From Myxococcales bacterium (lineage in GTDB: Bacteria; Myxococcota_A; Polyangia; Polyangiales; Ga0077539), in NCBI GenBank assembly GCA_030652255.1, contig JAUSAZ010000056.1, positions 92,414 to 156,413 of the forward strand: DNA of 64,000 nt, read 5' to 3'. The notes under the pieces were generated by a model. That model saw only the letters and a program-made list of their open reading frames with translations, made no database searches and was not told the origin of the DNA. Position 1 is the stretch's first letter. Each line of letters begins with the position of its first letter. Position numbers and translations under genes: made by a program. This document shows positions 1 through 11,056 of this stretch, piece after piece.

Positions 1-1317
1 TTCCACATCGTGCGAAAGCCCGATGAGCCGTACTTCGTGAAGATCCTCGATTTCGGGATCGCGAAGGTCCAGAACTCCAAGGCCGCGCGCACCCGCACGG
101 GCTCGGTGTTCGGCACGCCCCACTACATGTCCCCGGAGCAGGCCTCGGGTGATCGCAACATCGATCACAAGACGGACATCTACGGCCTCGGGGTGCTCAT
201 GTACGAGATGGCCACGGGGAAGGTGCCCTTCGACGCCGACAACCTCATGGGCATCCTGACGGCGCACCTCTACCACACGCCCGTGCACCCCCGGGTGTAC
301 CCGGAGTGCGAGCGCATGTCGCCGGCCTTCGAGGCGGTGATCCTGAAGTGCCTCGCGAAGACCAAGGAGGCCCGCTACGACTCGCTCGACGAGGTGGCCG
401 CCGACCTCGAGCGGGTGCGCATGGGCGAGAGCTCGCAGGCCCTCGACGACTCCGACCAGGCCACCGCGCAGTTCAGCCGCGACATGCTCCCAGGGCTGCA
501 CGCCATGGGCGCGTCCCCCATCGCGCCGAGCGGGCGCAAGCCCGGGCTGGAGACGGTTCCTCCCGCGCTGGAGGGCGACACCTGGGTGCGCCCGTCGCCC
601 ATCCTCGAGAGCTCGATCGAGCGCTCGTCGGCGCCCACGATGGGTCCGCCGTCGACGCGCCCCGGGCCCGTCGACACCGCGCCCGGGGTGAGCGTCGCGC
701 CCGTGCCGCGCCCGACGCCGTCGTCTCGGCGCTGGGGCTGGCTGCTCGCGGGCGCCGTGGTGAGCGCGGGGGTGATGCTCGGCGTCGGCGGCTACGCGCT
801 GGTCGGTCGCGCGCAACAGGAACCCGGCGAGGCCCCGCCCGGGGTCACGGTCACCGTCGCGCCGCGCCCGGTCGCGCCGCCGCCGCTGACGGCGCCGCAG
901 GTCGTCCCGCCGCTCGCCCCGGCGCTCGTCCCCCCGCAGGTCGCGGCGCCGGTGCGCGCGGAGATACAGCTGCGCACCAACGTCACCGAGCGCGGGCGCG
1001 TGCTGCGCGGTCGCAGCGGCAGCGAGGTGGTCGGCGAGATCAACCCGCAGCCGCTGGTGCTGCCCCGCCCGCAGGGGGCCGCGGAGGCGTATCGCATCGA
1101 GGTCGACGGGTACGAGACCGTCGTGGTCGAGCTGCACCGGGGCGACCCCGCGGTGATGTTCGTGCAGCTCAGCGAGGCGCAGCGACGACGGCACCACCGC
1201 CCCGATGCCTCGGAGGTGGGCGCCCACGTCCGCCCCGCGCCGCCGCTCGTCCCGCTCGCGCCGCCGGTCGCGCCCCCCGCCCACCACGATGGTCTGCGCG
1301 ACCCGTGGAACAACTGA
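1..1317 (+). CDS. Ser/Thr protein kinase, 5' truncated by window edge
   Basis: This is the C-terminal part of a membrane-anchored Hanks-type Ser/Thr kinase. The frame is open from base 1, so the GTG at 10 is internal. Visible kinase motifs are the DFG loop (KILDFGIAKV) and the activation/P+1 segment GTPHYMSPEQ, followed by the DIYGLGVLMYEMATGKVPFD helix. The HRD loop and Lys/Glu pair lie outside the window. A Pro-rich juxtamembrane stretch leads to one hydrophobic segment (about bases 735-805). The roughly 150-residue extracytoplasmic tail ends with a PEGA-like strand pattern (IEVDGYETVVVEL). Substrates are unknown. Confidence 0.93.
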   Translation, partial: FHIVRKPDEPYFVKILDFGIAKVQNSKAARTRTGSVFGTPHYMSPEQASGDRNIDHKTDIYGLGVLMYEMATGKVPFDADNLMGILTAHLYHTPVHPRVYPECERMSPAFEAVILKCLAKTKEARYDSLDEVAADLERVRMGESSQALDDSDQATAQFSRDMLPGLHAMGASPIAPSGRKPGLETVPPALEGDTWVRPSPILESSIERSSAPTMGPPSTRPGPVDTAPGVSVAPVPRPTPSSRRWGWLLAGAVVSAGVMLGVGGYALVGRAQQEPGEAPPGVTVTVAPRPVAPPPLTAPQVVPPLAPALVPPQVAAPVRAEIQLRTNVTERGRVLRGRSGSEVVGEINPQPLVLPRPQGAAEAYRIEVDGYETVVVELHRGDPAVMFVQLSEAQRRRHHRPDASEVGAHVRPAPPLVPLAPPVAPPAHHDGLRDPWNN

Positions 1318-1344
1318 CCCCCTCGCGCTCGTCATGGCCCACGC

Positions 1345-1373
1345 TTGAATTCGCGGGTTTGCTCCACTAGCTT
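1345..1373 (+). promoter_or_regulatory. Sigma-70-type promoter of lipoprotein pair, likely leaderless
   Basis: TTGAAT at 1345-1350, a 17-base spacer and TAGCTT at 1368-1373 resemble a housekeeping promoter. The ATG at 1384 lies 10 bases after the -10 hexamer, close to the expected transcription start, and no Shine-Dalgarno sequence fits in between. The TTG of the -35 box is in frame with the gene but is unlikely to be its start. Confidence 0.5.
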
Positions 1374-1383
1374 GCGCAGCCCG

Positions 1384-2790
1384 ATGACCGCCCGCCCACA
1401 CTGGTCTCTTCCGCCGCGGGCGCTCCTGGCCTCCTGCCTCGCACTGGGCGTCGCGGGCCTCGGCTGCCCCGGCAACGAGGGCCTCGACCCTCCGGCCGAC
1501 TCGTTCTTCTACCCCGTCACCCTCGCGGCCTCGCCCTCCGGCAACTGGCTCTACGTCACCAGCTCCGACTTCGACCTCCGCTTCAACGGCGGCACCGTCG
1601 CCCCGGTCGACCTCGCGTGCATCCGCGCCCGCGTCGCCGACCCCACGCACGCCCGCTGCGCGGCCCTGCCCGCCGCCCCAGCGGTGCGCTGCGTGGCCGA
1701 CCGTGACCAGCCCGGCGCCTCGGTCTGCGAGGCCCGCGCGTTCATCCGCACCGAGCAGGTGCGCCGCATCAGCGCGTACGCCATCGACAGCGCCGTCGCG
1801 CAGTACCCCGACCGCACCCGCCTCTACGTCGCGGTGCGCGGCGACGGGTCGGTCACGTGGTTCGACCTCGACGACGCCGGCGGCCTCGACTGCGGCGCCT
1901 CGGGCTCGCTCGCCCGCTGCAGCGACGACCACCGGGTCGGCGCCGACGCCGCGCAGAGCCCCACCGCGGCGCGGCTCCCGCCCGACCCGTCATCGATCTC
2001 GCTCGACCCCGCCCGCGGCTGGGTGCTCGTCACCCACCAGAGCAGCGAGGCAGGCCTCCCCCGCGCCTCGCTCATCCGCGACGGCGCCGTCAACGGCGGC
2101 GGCGGCGCCCCGGTGCTCCTGAGCGCCCTCGGCAACATCTCCCCCGGGCTCAGCGACGCGGCGCTCCTGCCCCGCGCGCCCGGCAGCGAAGAGCGCTCCA
2201 CCTGGGTGGTCACCAGCCGCTCCGAGGCGTCGTTCTCGTTCTTCCAGGCCTACCCCGGCAACGCCTCCTTGCGCGACGCCAACCCCTTCCTCTACCGCAG
2301 CGCCATCATCGGCGTGCGGGGCCTCGCGGGCGGCAACAACAACCGCGCCATCGCCGTCGACCCGGACGCGTCGCGGCGCCGTGCGTTCGTCATCTCGCGC
2401 GCCCCGGAGGCGCTGCTCTCGGTCTCCCTCGACCCCGCCAACCCCACCGCGGCCACGGTCATCGACGTCCTCCCGGTGCCGCTCGGCCCGTCGCGCCTCG
2501 TGGTGCGCTCGGTGGGCGGGCGCACCCAGGTGCTGGTGGTCTCCTTCGACGCGCGGCGCGTGACGGTGATCGACCCCGACGAGCGCCGCGTCATCGGCCA
2601 GGTGGTGACCCGCCGCGGGCCCCACCAGGCGCTGGTCGACCCGTCGCCGTCCCAGCCCTTCCTGTACCTGGTCGACTTCCTCGACGGCGCGCTCGAGGTC
2701 ATCGACCTCCGCCCCCCGCCCGACCCCGCGAACCCAGGCACCTACCTGCGCCGCGTGCTCACCCTCGCCCCGCAGCTCCCGCAGGAGTAA
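1384..2790 (+). CDS. Beta-propeller-like (YncE/YVTN-type) lipoprotein
   Basis: Predicted Sec lipoprotein of 468 residues. The n-region is basic, the hydrophobic core is LLASCLALGVAG, and the lipobox-like end is GLGC near residue 28. The body repeats strand patterns seen in YncE/lactonase-like propellers, for example GNWLYVTSS, TRLYVAVRGDGSVTWFDL, RRAFVISRAPEALLSVSL and VTVIDPDERRVIGQV. These suggest 6-7 blades, but blade boundaries were not resolved. ATG 1384 is preferred over the upstream in-frame TTG because it sits just after a promoter and begins the signal peptide. It is followed after 6 bases by a second lipoprotein of similar style, so the two probably form an operon. The ligand is unknown. 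Confidence 0.8.
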   Translation: MTARPHWSLPPRALLASCLALGVAGLGCPGNEGLDPPADSFFYPVTLAASPSGNWLYVTSSDFDLRFNGGTVAPVDLACIRARVADPTHARCAALPAAPAVRCVADRDQPGASVCEARAFIRTEQVRRISAYAIDSAVAQYPDRTRLYVAVRGDGSVTWFDLDDAGGLDCGASGSLARCSDDHRVGADAAQSPTAARLPPDPSSISLDPARGWVLVTHQSSEAGLPRASLIRDGAVNGGGGAPVLLSALGNISPGLSDAALLPRAPGSEERSTWVVTSRSEASFSFFQAYPGNASLRDANPFLYRSAIIGVRGLAGGNNNRAIAVDPDASRRRAFVISRAPEALLSVSLDPANPTAATVIDVLPVPLGPSRLVVRSVGGRTQVLVVSFDARRVTVIDPDERRVIGQVVTRRGPHQALVDPSPSQPFLYLVDFLDGALEVIDLRPPPDPANPGTYLRRVLTLAPQLPQE

Positions 2791-2796
2791 CGCCCG

Positions 2797-5310
2797 TTGC
2801 GACCCATCTCCCTCCGCGCCGCCGCACTCCTGGGCGCCACGCTCGCCGCGGCCTGCAGCACCACGCCCGCCATCAGCAACACCAACAACATCATCCGCGC
2901 GACGGACGTCGAGCTGATCTGCCTGGAGGTGGTCGGCGCCACGGTGAGGCCCCACCCCACCACGCGCTGCACCCTCTCCGACACCGACAACGGGCCCGGC
3001 GGCAACCCCACCTTCCACATGCACGCGGTGGTGCCCCAGTTCGACCGGGGTGAGCTCGCGGTCATCGACCTGGCCACCACGGCGGGCGTCGCCCTCGTCG
3101 ACAACAGCCCCGCCACGCCGGGGTACAGCTTCCTCCCGGTGGGGGAGTTCCCGGTGGCGATCGCGTCGGACATCGGCGACGGCACGGGCTTCCTGTACGT
3201 CGCCAGCGGCCGCAGCGACCGCGTCCTGCGCCTCGACGCCGCGGCGCTCCGCTCCGACCCCCGGCGCGCAGCCTTCGCAGCCCGCCGCATGGAGCTCCCG
3301 GTCGGGGGCCTGCCCCGCGACCTCGCGCTCGTGGTCTCCGGCGATCGGCACCTCCTGGTCGCGACGCTGCCCGAGTCGCGCGCCGTCTCGATCGTCGATG
3401 TCACCGATCCTGCCGCGCCGGGCGCGCCGCGCATCATCACGCTCCGGGGCGCGGCGACCGGCGGCGACGCCGGGGTGGCCGACGGCGGGGCGATGGCGCT
3501 CCCGCACCCGGTGGCGCTCGCCGTCGACGAGGAGGGCGGGCGGGCCTACGTGACCGACGACGTCCTCGATCGTGTGCACGTCGTCGACGTGGCCGCGGGG
3601 GTCGAGCTGGACTCCCTCGCGGTGGGCGAGCGCACCCGCGTCGCGGTGGTCACCGGCCTCGCGCGGCGACGCCGGTACAACTGCGACCAGGCGCTCGACC
3701 CCGACCACTGCACCCGCTCGCGCTACCTCTACCTGACCACTGCCGACCAGGGCGACGTGATCGTGTGGGACCTCACGCGCGGCGCCCGGGTGCGCCCCAA
3801 CGTCCTGCCGCAGCCCAACGCGCGCGGCAGCCGCATCGAGCCCAGCATCGCCGTCGACCGGGTTCCGCTGCTGGTGCCCGCGACGGCGCTGGTGGCCATC
3901 AACACCAGCGCGTACGACTCCATGGCGGCGGACATCCCGGTGTCGCCCCCGACGGACTCCGCCACCTGCACCCAGGGCTACTCCCCGACCCTCGGGAGCT
4001 TCAGCGGGGTGTTCGTCGGCGCGGTGCTGCGCAGCGGACAGCTCGCGATCATCGACGTCGACGACTACAACGTCGACGCCTGGGAGGCCCAGTGCCAGGT
4101 GGGCGCAGGCAGCACCCTCACCGGCCCCTACCGCTTCGTGCGCCACGCGCCGCACGCCAAGACCCAGCTCACCCTCGCGCCCGCGCTGAGCGCCGCGCCC
4201 ACGACCACCGCCCTCCTGCGGGGCAGCGCGCGCGGCCAGACCCTCGACGGCGTCGGCGCGCCGCTGTTCGCCTGCGGCGCCGCCCGCAGCATCGACGCCA
4301 CGCCGGCGTGCACCGAGGCCAACAACTACGGCGTCGCCCTCCCGCGGCGGCAGATCGGCGCCAACGCCGCGGGTCCGGTGTACGGCCCGGCGGACCCCTT
4401 CACCTCGCGCAACGAGGCGTGGGCCTTCGCCTTCGAGGGCATCATCCCGGGCCTCGACCAGACCGGCGGCGCCCTCACGCTCGACCCCTCCGGGGCGCTC
4501 TCGCTCGAGGCGCCCGGCGGGTTCTTCTGCACCCGCGGCGCGCTCGCGGTGGACAACGTCGCGCGCGACCTGCTCAGCATCGTCAGCGACCCGACGCCCC
4601 TCGCCGCCGACGCCGAGCTCTGCGCGCAGACCTTCGGCGCGGGCGAGGTGCCGCTCAACCGCGACCTCGGCATCGAGCGCGCCTTCGAAGACCGGCTGCA
4701 GCTCCGCGCCAACGGCGCCGACTTCGCCGCCCTCGTGGTGCGTTGCTACCCGCAGGCGATCCGCTTCCAGGTGCGCGCGAGCCAGCAGTGGATCGCGCAG
4801 GGCGCCCGATCGGGCTTCCTCCACGCCGTGCGCATCGGGCCGGGGCGCGAGTGCGAGGTCGACCCCCCGAAGCAGGCCGAGGTGGTCGCGTTCGCCGAGC
4901 GCTGCCTGCGCGACCGCGCCACGCCCGCCGATCAGCTCGCCGCGCAGCTCGCGCGGGTGTGCCCGGCGGGCCGGGCGTGCACCGGCGCCGTGGTCGGAGG
5001 AATGGCGCAGCGCGACCTCGCGCCGGTGTTCGCCAACCCCTACCTGTGCACGCAGATCTTCCCGGCGCTGTTGCAGCGCATGACCGCCGCCGGGGGGACC
5101 GAGGTCGTCGCGGCGCCGCTCGACCGCGACACGCAGATCACGTTCACCCTGGCCAACGCGTGGGACGCGTTTCTCACCGATGTGGGCTCGTTGCCGGTGG
5201 CCGCGCGGCACCTGCGCGGTCTCGATCGGCTCTACGTGGTCGACACGGCCATCAACGGGCTGATGGAGTTCCGCTTCAACCCCTTCGAGCGGGGGCGGAT
5301 CTTCAACTGA
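2797..5310 (+). CDS. Large beta-propeller-like lipoprotein
   Basis: An 837-residue lipoprotein with signal peptide RPISLRAAALLGATLAAAC and lipobox LAAAC. The TTG start at 2797 is supported by a CAGGAG ribosome binding site at 2782-2787, inside the end of the upstream gene, and by an immediate signal peptide. The N-terminal half has propeller-like strands (GTGFLYVASGRSDRVLRL, GGRAYVTDDVLDRVHVVDV, YLYLTTADQGDVIVWDL). The C-terminal half is Cys-rich with no recognised domain and ends with a further strand unit (LDRLYVVDTAINGLMEFRF). It pairs with the preceding gene. No enzymatic motif was seen, so a surface or periplasmic structural or binding role is inferred. Confidence 0.8.
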   Translation: MRPISLRAAALLGATLAAACSTTPAISNTNNIIRATDVELICLEVVGATVRPHPTTRCTLSDTDNGPGGNPTFHMHAVVPQFDRGELAVIDLATTAGVALVDNSPATPGYSFLPVGEFPVAIASDIGDGTGFLYVASGRSDRVLRLDAAALRSDPRRAAFAARRMELPVGGLPRDLALVVSGDRHLLVATLPESRAVSIVDVTDPAAPGAPRIITLRGAATGGDAGVADGGAMALPHPVALAVDEEGGRAYVTDDVLDRVHVVDVAAGVELDSLAVGERTRVAVVTGLARRRRYNCDQALDPDHCTRSRYLYLTTADQGDVIVWDLTRGARVRPNVLPQPNARGSRIEPSIAVDRVPLLVPATALVAINTSAYDSMAADIPVSPPTDSATCTQGYSPTLGSFSGVFVGAVLRSGQLAIIDVDDYNVDAWEAQCQVGAGSTLTGPYRFVRHAPHAKTQLTLAPALSAAPTTTALLRGSARGQTLDGVGAPLFACGAARSIDATPACTEANNYGVALPRRQIGANAAGPVYGPADPFTSRNEAWAFAFEGIIPGLDQTGGALTLDPSGALSLEAPGGFFCTRGALAVDNVARDLLSIVSDPTPLAADAELCAQTFGAGEVPLNRDLGIERAFEDRLQLRANGADFAALVVRCYPQAIRFQVRASQQWIAQGARSGFLHAVRIGPGRECEVDPPKQAEVVAFAERCLRDRATPADQLAAQLARVCPAGRACTGAVVGGMAQRDLAPVFANPYLCTQIFPALLQRMTAAGGTEVVAAPLDRDTQITFTLANAWDAFLTDVGSLPVAARHLRGLDRLYVVDTAINGLMEFRFNPFERGRIFN

Positions 5311-5374
5311 TCGGGGCTGTCGGGGGGAGCGATTCGAGCGGCGGGGGGGGAGAGAAGCGATCAGGGAAGGCCGA

Positions 5375-5632
5375 TCAGCGATCGACCTTCTTGATCTCCT
5401 CGTCGAGGAGCCCGAACACGTAGTTGTAGCTGACGAAGGGCGGGGTCTCCTTGATGGTGACCTTCAGGGTCTGCTCCGTCTCGGTGTACTCGCAGTCGGC
5501 GACCACGCCGCGACCGCGGATCGTGGACTTGTCGCTGGACGGGGGTACGAGCCCCTTGCTCCGAAGGTTGGACTTCAGAACATCGAGCTCGGCACGCGTG
5601 ATCTTTTCCCAGGTCTTCTGATTCGCAGGCAT
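5375..5632 (-). CDS. Small conserved-looking hypothetical protein (85 aa)
   Basis: An 85-residue soluble protein with no signal peptide or membrane segment. It starts with a Lys-rich helix (MPANQKTWEKITRAELDVLK). A strand-rich core follows (GVVADCEYTETEQTLKVTIKETPPFVSYNYVFGLL) and the tail is acidic/basic. A strong AGGAGG-type ribosome binding site lies 8-10 bases upstream of the ATG, which supports expression. Codon use is less GC-extreme than in its neighbours, as is common for small well-expressed proteins. I do not recognise the family. Confidence 0.72.
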   Translation of the reverse strand: MPANQKTWEKITRAELDVLKSNLRSKGLVPPSSDKSTIRGRGVVADCEYTETEQTLKVTIKETPPFVSYNYVFGLLDEEIKKVDR

Positions 5633-5723
5633 TGGCAGGTCCCTCCTGTAGACGGTCCGCAGGGGAGACTAACACAGCGCTTTGGAGCGCAACCTCGCGC
5701 GGGGGAGATTTGTCGCCCCGCCG

Positions 5724-7979
5724 TCAGCCGCGGGCGAGGGTGCTCCGACCGGGGGCGTACTGCACCGGCCAGCGCTGCGCATCCCAGCCCTGCGCCGCGG
5801 CGGCGCGGAGCGTCCAGAAGGGGTCGGCGAGGTGCGGGCGGGCCAGCACGCAGAGGTCGGCGCGGCCCGAGGCCAGGATGCTGTTCACCTGGTCGGCGCT
5901 CTGGATGTTGCCCACGGCCATCGTCGCGATGCCCACCTCGTTGCGCACCAGGTCGCTCCACGGCGTCTGGTACATCCGCCCGAACACGGGCTTCCCCTCC
6001 GGGACGGTCTGCCCGCTCGACACGTCGATGATGTCGCAGCCGCGCGCCTTCAGCATCGCCGCGAGGGCGCGCAGGTCGTCGTCGGTGATGCCGTGCGGGT
6101 GCCAGTCCGTGGCCGACACGCGCACGCTCATGGGCCGCTCTTCGGGCCACCGCGCCCGCACCGCGTCGAAGACCTCCAGGGGGAAGCGCGCGCGCGCCTC
6201 GATCGACCCACCGTACCCGTCGCTGCGCAGGTTGGTGAGCGGCGAGAGGAAGCTCGCCAGCAGGTACCCGTGGGCCATGTGCACCTCGATGAGGTCGAAG
6301 CCCGCGGCGACCGCGCGCGTCGTCGCGGCGGCGTACTGCGCGATCACCCGGTCCATGTCCGCGCGCTCCATCGGCCGCGGTCGCTGCGAGTGGGGGAAGT
6401 ACGGCAGCGGGCTCGGCGCGAGGAGCTCCCACGCCCCCTCGGCGAGGGGCTCGTCGATGCCCTCCCACATCAGCCGCGTCGCGCCCTTGCGCCCCGCGTG
6501 ACCGAGCTGGAGCCCCACCCGGGCGCCGCTCTGCTGGTGGGCGAAGTCCACGATGCGCCGCCAGGCCGCGGTGTGCGCGTCGGTGTAGATCCCCGCGCAG
6601 CCGAGCGTGATGCGCGCCTCGGCGGCGACGTCGGTCATCTCGGTCATCACGAGCCCGGCGCCGCCCTGGGCGAGCGCGCCGTAGTGCACCAGGTGGAAGT
6701 CGCCGGGCGTGCCCTCGACGGCGGAGTACATGCACATCGGCGACACCACCACGCGGTTGGCGAGGGTCATCCCGCGCAGCGTGAGCGGCGTGAACATCGG
6801 CGGCGGCGGGGCCTCCGAGGGCGCGACGGCGACGCCCGCGCTGGCGGCGAAGCGGCGGGCCACGTCGTCGGCGAAGGCCGGGTCGCGCTTGCCGAGGCTC
6901 TCGAAGGTGATGCGCTTGGAGCGGGTGAGCAGGCTGAAGGCGAGCTGCCACGGCGGCAGCGCGAGGTAGCGCCGCGCCTGCTCGAACCACACGAGCGAGT
7001 CCTGCGCGGCCTTCTGGGTGCGCTCGACCACCGGGCGCCGCGAGGCCTCGTAGCGGTCGAGGGCCTCGTCGAGGGTGCCGCCCCCGGCGAAGCAGTCGAC
7101 CAGCGCGATGGAGTCCTCGAGCGCGAGCTTGGTGCCCGACCCGATGGAGAAGTGCGCCGTGTGCGCGGCGTCGCCGAGCAGCACCGCGTTGCCGTGGTGC
7201 CAGCGCTCGTTGCGCACGGTCACGAACTGGATCCACTGCGAGCGGTTGATGACCAGGGGCTCACCGCCGAGCCACGGGGCGAAGAGCTTCTCCAGGTAGG
7301 CGACGGTCTCGGCGATGGGCGCGTCGCCGAGGCCGCTGCGCGCGAAGGTCTCCTCGTCGCACTCGGCGATGAAGGTGCTCATCGACTCATCGAAGCGGTA
7401 CGCGTGGGCCTGGAACATCCCGTGCGCGTTCTCGGCGAAGGCGAAGGTGAAGGCCTCGAAGCGCTTCGGGGTGCCGAGCCAGAGGTAGCGGCACTTCCGC
7501 ACGTCGAAGCTGGGGCGGAACTCCTCGCGCCAGGTGGTGCGCACGATGGAGCGCAGGCCGTCGGCGCCGAGCAGCAGGTCGCACTCGCCGCGGAGGGCGC
7601 GGATGCGATCGGGGTCGGTGAGGTCGACGCCGTGCTCGATGGTGACGCCGAGGGCGGTGGCGCGGGCTTCCAGGATGTCGAGCAGGCGGCGGCGCGAGAT
7701 GCCCGAGAAGCCGTGGCCCGCGGAGCGGAAGGTCTCGCCGCGGATGTGCACGTCGATGGCCTCCCAGTGGGCGAAGCTCGCGGTGATCTCGGCGTGCGTC
7801 GGGGGGTCGGCCTCGAGGAGGTTGGAGAGGGTCTCGTCGGAGAACACCACGCCGAAGCCGAAGGTGTCGCCCGGCGCGTTGCGCTCGAGCAGGGTGATGT
7901 CCCACGAAGGGAAGCGCTGGCGCGCCAGGATGCTGAAGTAGAGGGCTGCGGGACCGGCGCCGATGCTGATGACCTTCAC
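5724..7979 (-). CDS. Fused FAD monooxygenase / Old Yellow Enzyme (aminobenzoyl- or salicylyl-CoA type)
   Basis: A 751-residue fusion. Residues 1 to about 385 are a class A FAD monooxygenase with dinucleotide fold [12 protein letters not shown] near residue 6 and the FAD-ribityl motif [15 protein letters not shown]. Residues about 395-751 are an NADH:flavin oxidoreductase (Old Yellow Enzyme) barrel with [21 protein letters not shown] and [22 protein letters not shown]. This order matches 2-aminobenzoyl-CoA monooxygenase/reductase and bifunctional salicylyl-CoA 5-hydroxylase, which hydroxylate and dearomatise aryl-CoA substrates. No CoA ligase lies nearby, so the substrate is uncertain. The GTG start at 7979 follows a TACCCT hexamer by 8 bases and begins directly with the FAD fold. 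Confidence 0.9.
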   Translation of the reverse strand: MKVISIGAGPAALYFSILARQRFPSWDITLLERNAPGDTFGFGVVFSDETLSNLLEADPPTHAEITASFAHWEAIDVHIRGETFRSAGHGFSGISRRRLLDILEARATALGVTIEHGVDLTDPDRIRALRGECDLLLGADGLRSIVRTTWREEFRPSFDVRKCRYLWLGTPKRFEAFTFAFAENAHGMFQAHAYRFDESMSTFIAECDEETFARSGLGDAPIAETVAYLEKLFAPWLGGEPLVINRSQWIQFVTVRNERWHHGNAVLLGDAAHTAHFSIGSGTKLALEDSIALVDCFAGGGTLDEALDRYEASRRPVVERTQKAAQDSLVWFEQARRYLALPPWQLAFSLLTRSKRITFESLGKRDPAFADDVARRFAASAGVAVAPSEAPPPPMFTPLTLRGMTLANRVVVSPMCMYSAVEGTPGDFHLVHYGALAQGGAGLVMTEMTDVAAEARITLGCAGIYTDAHTAAWRRIVDFAHQQSGARVGLQLGHAGRKGATRLMWEGIDEPLAEGAWELLAPSPLPYFPHSQRPRPMERADMDRVIAQYAAATTRAVAAGFDLIEVHMAHGYLLASFLSPLTNLRSDGYGGSIEARARFPLEVFDAVRARWPEERPMSVRVSATDWHPHGITDDDLRALAAMLKARGCDIIDVSSGQTVPEGKPVFGRMYQTPWSDLVRNEVGIATMAVGNIQSADQVNSILASGRADLCVLARPHLADPFWTLRAAAAQGWDAQRWPVQYAPGRSTLARG

Positions 7980-8016
7980 GGGGCGGCAGGGTACCGCTAT
8001 CGTCCGCCGCCATGAA
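7975..8016. promoter_or_regulatory. Overlapping divergent promoters, both leaderless
   Basis: Only 32 bases separate the two start codons. On the plus strand TTCACG (7975-7980), 17 bases and TATCGT (7998-8003) precede ATG 8012 by 8 bases. On the minus strand TTCATG (8016-8011), 17 bases and TACCCT (7993-7988) precede GTG 7979 by 8 bases. Each -35 box overlaps the start of the opposing gene, so polymerase binding should be mutually exclusive. Confidence 0.45.
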
Positions 8017-8787
8017 GATCGTGAGCTGGAACGTCAACGGCTTCCGCTCGTCGCTGAAGACGGGCTTCCTCGACTGGTTCGAGGCGACGAGCCCGGACGT
8101 GCTGTCACTCCAGGAGGTTCGGGTGGAGTGGGAGGAGCTCGACCTCGCGACGCGCGACGAGCTCACCCGCAAGCACGAGGTGTGCTGGTTTCCGGCGCGC
8201 TCGAAGAAGGGTTACTCGGGCTCGGCGACGCTCACCCGCAAGGGCCTCGGGTTCAAGCACACGAAGGGTCTCGGCGTGGAGGCCTACGACATCGAGGGGC
8301 GGATGATCGTCAGCGAGGGGGCGGGCTTCACCTTCATCGCGGGCTACTTCCCCAACGCTTCGACGGGCCTCGCCCGCCTGCCGTACAAGCGCGCCTTCGC
8401 GCAGGACCTCGCGAAGGTCATGCACGACCGCGTGGCGCGCGGGGAGAACGTGGTGGTCGTCGGCGACATGAACGTCGCGCCCGAGGAGATCGACCTCGCG
8501 AACCCGAAGAGCAACCGCATGAGCCCCGGGTTCACCGACGAGGAGCGCGAGGACTTCCGCGGGTACCTCGCGGCGGGGATGCGCGACGTGTTTCGCGATC
8601 GGCACCCGGGCGAGAAGGGGCTCTACACCTGGTGGTCGCAGCGCGGCGCGGCGCGCGCGAAGAACGTCGGCTGGCGCATCGACATCTTCCTGGTGAGCGA
8701 AGGCTACGTCGGGAAGGTGAAGGACGCGCAGATCCACCCCGACCAGCGGGGCAGCGACCACTGCCCGGTCTCGCTCGAGCTCGCGCC

Positions 8788-8791
<4 letters not shown>
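8012..8791 (+). CDS. xth: Exodeoxyribonuclease III / AP endonuclease
   Basis: A 259-residue member of the exonuclease/endonuclease/phosphatase fold, ExoIII (Xth) branch, which cuts DNA at abasic sites during base excision repair. Key motifs are in order: [15 protein letters not shown] at the N-terminus, LSLQEVRV (metal-binding Glu), [17 protein letters not shown] (the D-x-N pair), [22 protein letters not shown], and the C-terminal catalytic [11 protein letters not shown]. Length is normal for the family. It is divergent from the monooxygenase. Its TGA overlaps the GTG of the downstream kinase by four bases, implying translational coupling. Confidence 0.96.
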
Positions 8792-10242
<1,451 letters not shown>

Positions 10243-10270
10243 GCGCCCTGGGCCCGTCGCGGCCGCGCTT

Positions 10271-10909
10271 CTACTCGTCGTCGAGGTTCTCGCGTGTGGC
10301 GGTCCAGATACGGGCGTACTCGTCCCGCACCATGGGGTCGAGATCGTCGCGCAGCTCCATCGGGAGGTCGGCGTGCCTGATGAGCTCCTGCACGTCCGCG
10401 AGGTCTCTCATCCGACCAGGGTTGGTCGTGCCCGAGGCCAGCTTGAGTTCGACGAGGGTGCGCAGGGGCACGACCATGATGTCCCCGCTACGCTCTGCCA
10501 CGGAGGGGTCTGGGAACGCGACGGCCTTCGGTCTGCCGTCGCCGGGAAAGTCTCCCGTGAGGAAGACGTCGATCTTCACGCCGTACTCGGTGTCGCACAT
10601 CCCCTTCGACCCGGGGAAGCGCTCCGCCCATCCGCGCCCCAGCCAGCGAGCCTTGAAGGCGTCGAGACCCTCGCGCGTGAGCAGGAGATCGACGCCCTCC
10701 GTGACGCGCCGGTAGTCGTATGCGTTGAGGGCCATCGCGCCGACCAGCGCGTAGGGGATCCCAGCGGATTCGAGCGCCGCGCACACCTTCCTCAGCGCCT
10801 TCTGCACCTCGCTGACGCCCATGAAGAACCTCTCCGCGAACGCGACGCCCTCGTGAAACGCACGAACCTGCTGAGGCGTGAACCCGATATGTGGATGCGC
10901 GTCGCTCAC
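10271..10909 (-). CDS. Nucleotidyltransferase-fold protein, degenerate active site
   Basis: A 212-residue protein. The central segment ALVGAMALNAYDYRRVTEGVDLLLT resembles the G-x-A/R-x-T-x-D-x-D core of minimal nucleotidyltransferases (AbiEii/MNT-like). The first catalytic Asp position reads Gly (TEGVD), which may indicate loss of activity. A C-terminal helical part (TLVELKLASGTTNPGRMRDLADVQELI) is typical of these families. GTG 10909 is preferred over upstream starts because TATAGT lies 7 bases before it and upstream residues look random. No toxin or antitoxin partner is adjacent. The family call is tentative. Confidence 0.72.
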   Translation of the reverse strand: MSDAHPHIGFTPQQVRAFHEGVAFAERFFMGVSEVQKALRKVCAALESAGIPYALVGAMALNAYDYRRVTEGVDLLLTREGLDAFKARWLGRGWAERFPGSKGMCDTEYGVKIDVFLTGDFPGDGRPKAVAFPDPSVAERSGDIMVVPLRTLVELKLASGTTNPGRMRDLADVQELIRHADLPMELRDDLDPMVRDEYARIWTATRENLDDE

Positions 10910-10916
10910 GGCGCGA

Positions 10917-10922
10917 ACTATA
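10917..10922 (-). promoter_or_regulatory. -10 element (TATAGT) of nucleotidyltransferase-like gene
   Basis: TATAGT on the minus strand is close to the TATAAT consensus and lies 7 bases before GTG 10909, so transcription would start at or beside the start codon. No clear -35 box was found at 16-18 bases. Confidence 0.45.
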
Positions 10923-11056
10923 GGCCCCCGCGAGGTGATCGAGGTCGATCCCCGACGTCGGCCCGGGAGCGCGACCGCGCCTCCGACGTACGCGCAACCG
11001 CTTCCGACCTCCGCTTCGGCGCCTCGGGTGGCTGCCCCGCGGCCCCGTTCAGCCAT

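Noticed and set aside
1990..5211. Long antisense open frame (over 1000 codons) opposite the lipoprotein genes
   Set aside because: Composition is Arg/Gly/Ala/His-rich with no domain, and it is explained by GC-rich third positions of the real genes. The same applies to many other antisense frames in the window.
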